Assembly (NCBI GenBank): GCA_009733575.1
Contig: ML769553.1
Location: 82,154 to 146,153 of the forward strand
Source of the DNA: Gymnopus androsaceus JB14
Taxonomy: Eukaryota; Basidiomycota; Agaricomycetes; Agaricales; Omphalotaceae
Direction: 5' to 3'
DNA length: 64,000 nucleotides
Shown: positions 59,157 to 64,000 of the stretch, one piece after another
How positions within the stretch are numbered: the first letter of the stretch is position 1
How the letters are laid out: each line of letters begins with the position of its first letter
Made by a program: the position numbers and the translations under genes
Notes under the pieces: generated by a model
Seen by the model: only the letters and a program-made list of their open reading frames with translations
Databases searched by the model: none
Told to the model about the DNA's origin: nothing

Positions 59157-61019
59157 TCAAAAGGAAGGAACCTGGTTAGGCTTATATTTCAAGCCTTTGA
59201 GCAAACCTTTCAGCTCTCCCTGGTCTGTAAACCCATTTTTCTGATCGCCCAGTCTTGGGCCGGCAATCTTTTTGAGCATTTTCGGAGGTGCTGGAAAGGC
59301 CATTTCGTCAGCCAGCATCTTTAGACCATTTCGTTGAGACTCACCAGAAACGTAGACGACGGCGCTCGAGTTGGGATCGCACTTCTTCAACTCTGTGTTA
59401 TACACCTTGAAGAATTCGTCATCCATACTATTAGGATCGGCGGGGGTGTCTTTTAAGGTGTGAGGAAGACATATGATCAAACAGAAAAATGACAAACGCA
59501 CCTCTTTTCCAGTCTCCAGAGAAAACGTAGAAGACTTTGAAGTGGTCTGGGTATTTATCGTGGAATGCATCTAGTTCTTTGCGCATGACAATGTCTTTTT
59601 CCGCGTGGTTTTGGAAGAAGAGAAAGAACTTGGTTTTGTTGGTCGGGTTAGGCAAAGAATACTGGAGAATTTGCAAAAGAGGGGTACTGATGATGTAGGA
59701 TTAGAAGTGGTACAATGGTGGACCGCGCGACTTACATTCCTACTCCGCCAGCAATCATTATCACAGTTTCATGGCAATTTACTGGATATTCAAGTCAGTA
59801 CTCGAAAAAAAACAGGGCAATGTAACAAACATACAATTCCAGGGAATCATCGAAGGGGCCCGTTGAAGGTAACCCATGATTCCTAGCCTATCACCGGGGT
59901 CATCCTGTAATCGACCACGAGCTGTCAGGCCTCGAAAAGGACGGGGACACATGAGGATAAATGTCATACCTTGCGGTCAATCTGTAATTGGAGATTCAGG
60001 CCTCGAAAAGGCTGGGGACACATGAGGATAAATGACATACCTTGAGCGAATGAATATAATTGGACATCTTGCCGTTTTCCTGCTTCTTGATGAGGAAAGA
60101 TATGATACCGACTGCCCCTGGAGCAGTGACGGGCGTGTACGCGCGGAAGACGGGAATCGACTCTTTCGCGTCAACTTTGTAGCTACCACACCTACATTCT
60201 TTGTCCTTGTCCTCGAACAAAGGCTTCTCCTCGGGGGCACTAACCACACAGGTGGATGAGACTAAAACGTCTGAGACAACTTTCTCGTCGTCAAACCCAA
60301 AGTCAAACCTGGGATTGAGGATTAAAGAAATGGATCAAATAAAACCACAAGAAGGATCCAAAAACACGCACCTTGAGCAGTCATCGGTATACTTGACAAC
60401 ATTCTTGAGCTTGAGCCAAGTGAAGACACCAGGTGGGTTCAAACCAGGGTTGCTTTTGAGAGACTTTCCAGCATTATTAGCCGCTGTGTTTCTGGCGACC
60501 GCATCGTTCTTGAGTCCGGCTAGCCGTAGACGGGTCAGTGACGAGCATAAGGAACGGGATCCAACTCACCTGCTTCAAAGATGTCGTGATGACCAGGGTG
60601 CTCACACTCCCCACCCATCGTATCGAGATCACCATGTAGAGGGCGGGACTGGCAAACCTGAGCAGAATTATCCTGCGAGAAAGTTCGCATGCAGAAGACA
60701 ACGAGTTAGTGTAAAATGGACTTACGGTTGCTTCATTGGTGATGCCCAAGACTTTGGAGATGACACCGTGCTGCTCCGACGTGGGTAGCTGTCTTCCCGT
60801 GCATACTATTATCATAGTCAGCAATGAAGGTTGAGAAGGAAGACTCGTACATACATTTCTCGACTTGCTCCTCGGACATATTGGCCTTGCGAGCTATTGC
60901 GCTGTAGTCCATGCCTGTTGGAGAAGTATCAGTTTGTGAGTACTAGTACGAAGGCAGCACCTACCACTCTGCTTCATAGCGGCGGCAACCACATTGCATT
61001 GAGTGGGGTAGATAGACAT
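59157..61019 (-). CDS. HTH plus cytochrome-b5-reductase-type flavin/NAD oxidoreductase
   Basis: The ATG is at 61019. Residues about 1-70 (MDYSAIARKANMSEEQVEK, TGRQLPTSEQHGVISKVLGI) resemble the N-terminal helix-turn-helix of cyanases. A linker with His/Cys (GDLDTMGGECEHPGHHDIF) follows, then the reductase: FRAYTPV (flavin-binding RxY[ST] motif), KMSNYIHSLK, AGGVGITPLLQIL (NAD-binding GGxGxTP), and a C-terminal VYVSGESQRNGLKML. The stop is TGA 59157-59159. About ten exons, in frame. Enzymes with this core pass electrons from NAD(P)H via FAD to a haem or other acceptor; the acceptor and the job of the HTH are unknown. Two neighbouring introns are tandem duplicates (59905-60040). Confidence 0.8.
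59905..60040 (-). repeat. Tandemly duplicated introns around a 12-nt micro-exon
   Basis: Intron A (59982-60040, 59 nt) and intron B (59905-59969, 65 nt) share 45 of 48 bases at their 5' parts (AAG|GTATG[TA]CATTTATCCTC...TTTTCGAGGCCTGA). They are separated by a 12-nt exon ATTGACCGCAAG (59970-59981), with a 71-bp period. The sequence thus duplicated a donor together with the exon end CAAG. Confidence 0.9.
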
Positions 61020-61800
61020 CGTGAAGTTTCTTGGTGCTTCAAATCAAGGTGAGTACGGGAGAATATGGAAACTTGAAAGACAACAAGATGCTTTATATCC
61101 TCTCGGCGGCATTTCAGTCTGTCGATGAAGTCACAAGTGGTGGTCCGAGTAGTGAATAAACAGATTCCTCGGGTTATAGTGAGTGAAAGGGGTCAATATT
61201 GATTTTAGTATACCGGGCTCTGTTCTGCGTATTTCCTGTCCGATTTGCACGCGGCTGCATTCAATGGACTTGCTCTTCTAGCCATGAAGATCCTTCAGGG
61301 ACGTTCAACTATTGCAACACAAACAAGTTGTGCGTCTTTACTTGAAGTTTTGAAGCCTGGAGGACCTTGCCATCCAATTTCTTGCCTAGTACTACGCAGC
61401 TTCTTAGGATCACCGAAATCGCCGAGATCTGTCCCACGGGGTCACTGCCAGTCACGCCACCTCCCTTTTGGATGATGTCATAGGCTCGGCAACTGTCTCT
61501 GTCATGAAGCGCCGAAGGACTGTCGATCTTGGTTACTCTTTCGCCTCCTAGGAAAGTTCTAGGGTAATACTCGCTTGCTTTCTTCGCTGCACTGTCAAAA
61601 ATGTCAAGAAATCAGTCAGTCTCTCCATGCTCCATGCTCCATTATCTTCTTGTCCCTTCAGCTTTCATTTCGCCGCGCGCGATATCAGCGACTTGAGAAT
61701 TTTTAAACAGTAAACACATGGCGCTCTTTCGCTTCCTACTGTAGAGGGAATTCAGTTCGCTTGCTTTCTTTGCTCTACTGTCAAAAACGTCAAGAAATTA
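61020..61800. other. Intergenic with a 58-bp direct repeat
   Basis: 61572-61629 and 61758-61815 are direct repeats (CGCTTGCTTTCTTCGCTGCA...CTCTCCATG, six or so mismatches) 186 bp apart. The word TGCTCCA is tandemly doubled at about 61628. No intact gene is seen; the short frame at 61245-61475 has no recognised domain. Confidence 0.5.
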
Positions 61801-61812
61801 TTCAGTCTCTCC

Positions 61813-63267
61813 ATGTTCCAGTTATTGTCCCTACACCGTCTTCTTCGGAAAATATTGACCTCGCATAGTTCAGCCGTTTTCATCCTAGGCCTCTTTCACT
61901 GCGGTATTCTTCCTCAAGATTGCTGGATACGCACGTCCTGTCATCGAACATTAAGCAGATCACTGCGAGTATTAAGAAACCCAGCGACGACCCCAACCTC
62001 TCCGAGCAATCAATATCTGGAGGACATTGAGTCTAGCTACCAGAGTCCGGGATGCAACTGCATCTTGCTCTTTCCATCTACTGTTTTTGTGCAGAACCTC
62101 AAAAGGCACGTGTATTCCGCCACCGGTGCTAACCGTCTCGTTGTCGAGAAGCCCATTAACAGTAACCAGCGCTCGAGCTAGTGCAAGAAATCGCCCAGTT
62201 CTGGTAAGAGGGTATCTTCCGAATTAATGACAACCTGGGCAAGGAGATTGTGAAGAATTTTCTCGTCTTCATTTGCGCTAATAGCACCACCAGTGGATCC
62301 CGGCACAGGGATCACATCAGCAATGTCCAGGTCACTCTTAACGAGTCGTTTGGCACTGAGGGTTGAAGTGCTTACTTTTATGCCGCTGGTATAAAGCGCG
62401 ACGTGATTCAGAATCGTGAGTTTGCGTTCCTTGTTCTTTAACTGATTGCGTAGACCTTTTCCAAGTGCTCAGCGTCTTGACCATGGAGCACCCCGTCATT
62501 TTGGCCCCCGCAAATATCATTGACGAAAAGGTCAGTGTGTGAATTGTTCTCGTCTTGGTGCCAACTTCCAGCTATCTAGGTCCCGTAAAGAACAAAGATG
62601 TCCTTGTGCAATATTTGGGCTATCTAGATGCCCCGAAGTTCCCAAAGACTCCACGACCGCCACATATGCTGCAACTGTGCTTTGGATTAACAACTTGCGA
62701 TGGGAGGGTGTTCCGTTCATCCTCAAGGCCGGAAAGATGTACTCTCTCGATCCTCATGATTTTTCGCCTCTTAATGACTTCCTCACTCAAGGACAGCCCT
62801 AAAAGCCTCTATGATGTTGTCATTCGCAGCGAGCTCATCATGCGCTTGGAGCGCGGCGAAGCCATCTTCATCAAGCTTGATTCGACTCGGGCGTCGTCGC
62901 TATAGAGTTGAATTTCAAACTGGCCTTCCCCGATTCGTTTATTCCTGACGCGTATGATGTGGTCATCCGTGAACAAAGCAGCTACACTTCTATATAAGTG
63001 GATCAATTCAATGTGGTACATATACATCATACCCCTGTCTTCTACTTGAGTACATTTCGTTCGGTTCACATATACTTAGACATTGCCGTTTGGACGGTTC
63101 CGCTAGGTTTCGGCGGAAGAGTGGAGACGGGGTACAGTCAGAATATGGTTTCAGTGAACATCTTTGAAGAAAAATTCATACCGAGGGTCGAAAAGATTAA
63201 TTCTAGGGGGACGAGTTTGGTCGGCGGATCTGCTCTGCCTAGGAGGCGACTTACAGTTACACGATAA
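61813..63267 (+). pseudogene. ZWF1: Glucose-6-phosphate dehydrogenase pseudogene
   Basis: Family landmarks appear in order but in different frames with stops. GLFHCGILPQD and KIAGYAR lie at 61890-61935, and STVFVQNLKRHVYSATGANR then LVVEKPI at about 62075-62160. FRINDNLGKEIVKNFLVF follows at about 62218-62270, then ISNVQVTLNESFGTE (substrate/NADP region) and [12 protein letters not shown] at 62704-62740. The tail is weak. Essential blocks such as the N-terminal GASGDLAKKK nucleotide motif are missing, and the RIDHYLGKE active-site stretch reads RINDNLGKE, with the Asp-His pair changed. A functional copy is expected elsewhere. It has no intron-exon structure that restores the frame. Confidence 0.75.
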
Positions 63268-63580
63268 TCGCGCTTTGGTCTTTGGCAAGGTGTGCTAAGT
63301 ATAACTTCCATCGTATAATACTTGATGTCTAAGGAGTTGTGTTATTAATCATACAAATGGGTATTAGTTTTTTTTAGTTCATCGCCTCCTCAATTTGTTT
63401 CCTCCATTGATACTGAACACCCACTGTCTCTTGGAATATATTTTATATTTGGCCTTAATCAGCTTTTGCTCCCTACTAGGTTTGATAATGGTTCCTGGAG
63501 GAGTTATTCCCAAACAAAAAATTAGCCGCAGGAGATTTATGTAATTATTAATCACCATAGAAGCTTTCCCTGCTCCCTGT
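63268..63580. other. Intergenic
   Basis: AT-rich spacer containing the 3' flank of the FGGY fragment (shared TGGTTCCTGGAGGAG at about 63488). Nothing else recognised. Confidence 0.35.
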
Positions 63581-63979
63581 TCATCTTCGTTCACCTTTTT
63601 GTGCCTCAGCAGCGAGCCTACCAAGTATCGCCACCCAAAGGGTCACAGCACCTCCCTCGTCGAAGGGTAGCACAACGGGCACTCCGCAGGTATCACAGAA
63701 AAGCTGCATCATCGGGATGTTCTTCGCCTGACTAGTCATGTAGATAGAGGTAATACTATGGCCTTCATTGTTCATCTCATCGACGATTCTGGAGAGCAGT
63801 TTGCTTCCAGTAAATCTGTGCAAGGTCACTATTATCCTCAGCACAAGTGAGCGGCCGAAAAAAATGGAGAGAATTTGACAAAAGCAAGGCCGACAAAAGA
63901 CCCTCTCATCCGTGACCTGTTGCCTGCACGACATGAAGATGAAGTTCAACATGATAACGATATAAAGCCCGTACTCCAT
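63581..63979 (-). pseudogene. FGGY-family carbohydrate kinase C-terminal fragment (copy B, cut by window end)
   Basis: The minus strand carries LLSRIVDEMNNEGHSITSIYM, then QAKNIPMMQLFCDTCGVPVV and LPFDEGGAVTLWVAILGRLA, the C-terminal ATPase-lobe signature of FGGY kinases close to fungal D-ribulokinase (YDR109C type). The family GGQ before AKN is reduced to SQ, and the sequence upstream of LLSRIV does not look like kinase until the window ends at 64000. So it is either a fragment or an exon of a gene lying outside. Copy A at 58660-58910 is a more decayed relative. Confidence 0.6.
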
Positions 63980-64000
63980 CCTTGTATAGTAGTCTTTTTA

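Overview
The window looks like a gene-poor, transposon-rich stretch of a basidiomycete (probably Agaricomycete) nuclear genome that runs into a gene-dense, partly decaying block. The inference rests on short spliceosomal introns (about 50-70 nt, GTAAGT/GTATGT donors, CTRAY branch sites), an F-box/LRR-like protein of the type expanded in mushrooms, calcineurin B, MSS1 and RAD16 orthologues, and the transposon content (pogo-like DDE element, LINE with RNase H, copia/gypsy-type solo LTRs). No species call is possible from sequence alone.

Region 1 (1-25.8 kb) is almost entirely mobile-element debris. It holds a broken long inverted repeat (655-2020 / 5446-6410), non-autonomous elements with terminal CATCAG, hAT-like MITEs with perfect 8-bp target duplications, three solo LTRs with perfect 5-bp target duplications, a pogo-like transposase relic on the minus strand (about 9.8-13.3 kb) cut by a MITE and a solo LTR, a 4.2-kb foldback element (15141-19343) carrying three nested MITEs, and a dead LINE (19.3-24.9 kb) with zinc knuckles, endonuclease, reverse transcriptase, RNase H and a C-terminal zinc motif.

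Region 2 (26.0-30.8 kb) is a minus-strand G-domain (P-loop GTPase) gene. Its coding sequence is split by a 2.6-kb tandem array of 75-bp units. Read on the gene's strand, nearly every unit is a complete 72-nt intron (GTAAGT donor, CTGAC branch site, TTCTCTAG acceptor) followed by 3 nt in which only two bases vary. This is the most unusual object in the window.

Region 3 (31-37.4 kb) contains a near-identical 1.93-kb direct duplication carrying a small secreted double-psi-beta-barrel (barwin/expansin-like) gene. One copy is intact; the other is frameshifted by one missing base.

Region 4 (37.7-64 kb) is gene-dense: CNB1 (-) and MSS1 (+) share a 115-bp divergent promoter; then an NTase-like/ankyrin gene with many frameshifts, an intact F-box gene (-), a WW-domain low-complexity gene with many frameshifts, an intact RAD16 (+), a flavin/NAD reductase of the cytochrome-b5-reductase type with a cyanase-like HTH N-terminus (-) and two duplicated adjacent introns, a G6PD pseudogene (+), and two fragments of an FGGY sugar-kinase C-terminus. 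Apart from CNB1/MSS1 (shared promoter), the genes show no obvious functional cluster.
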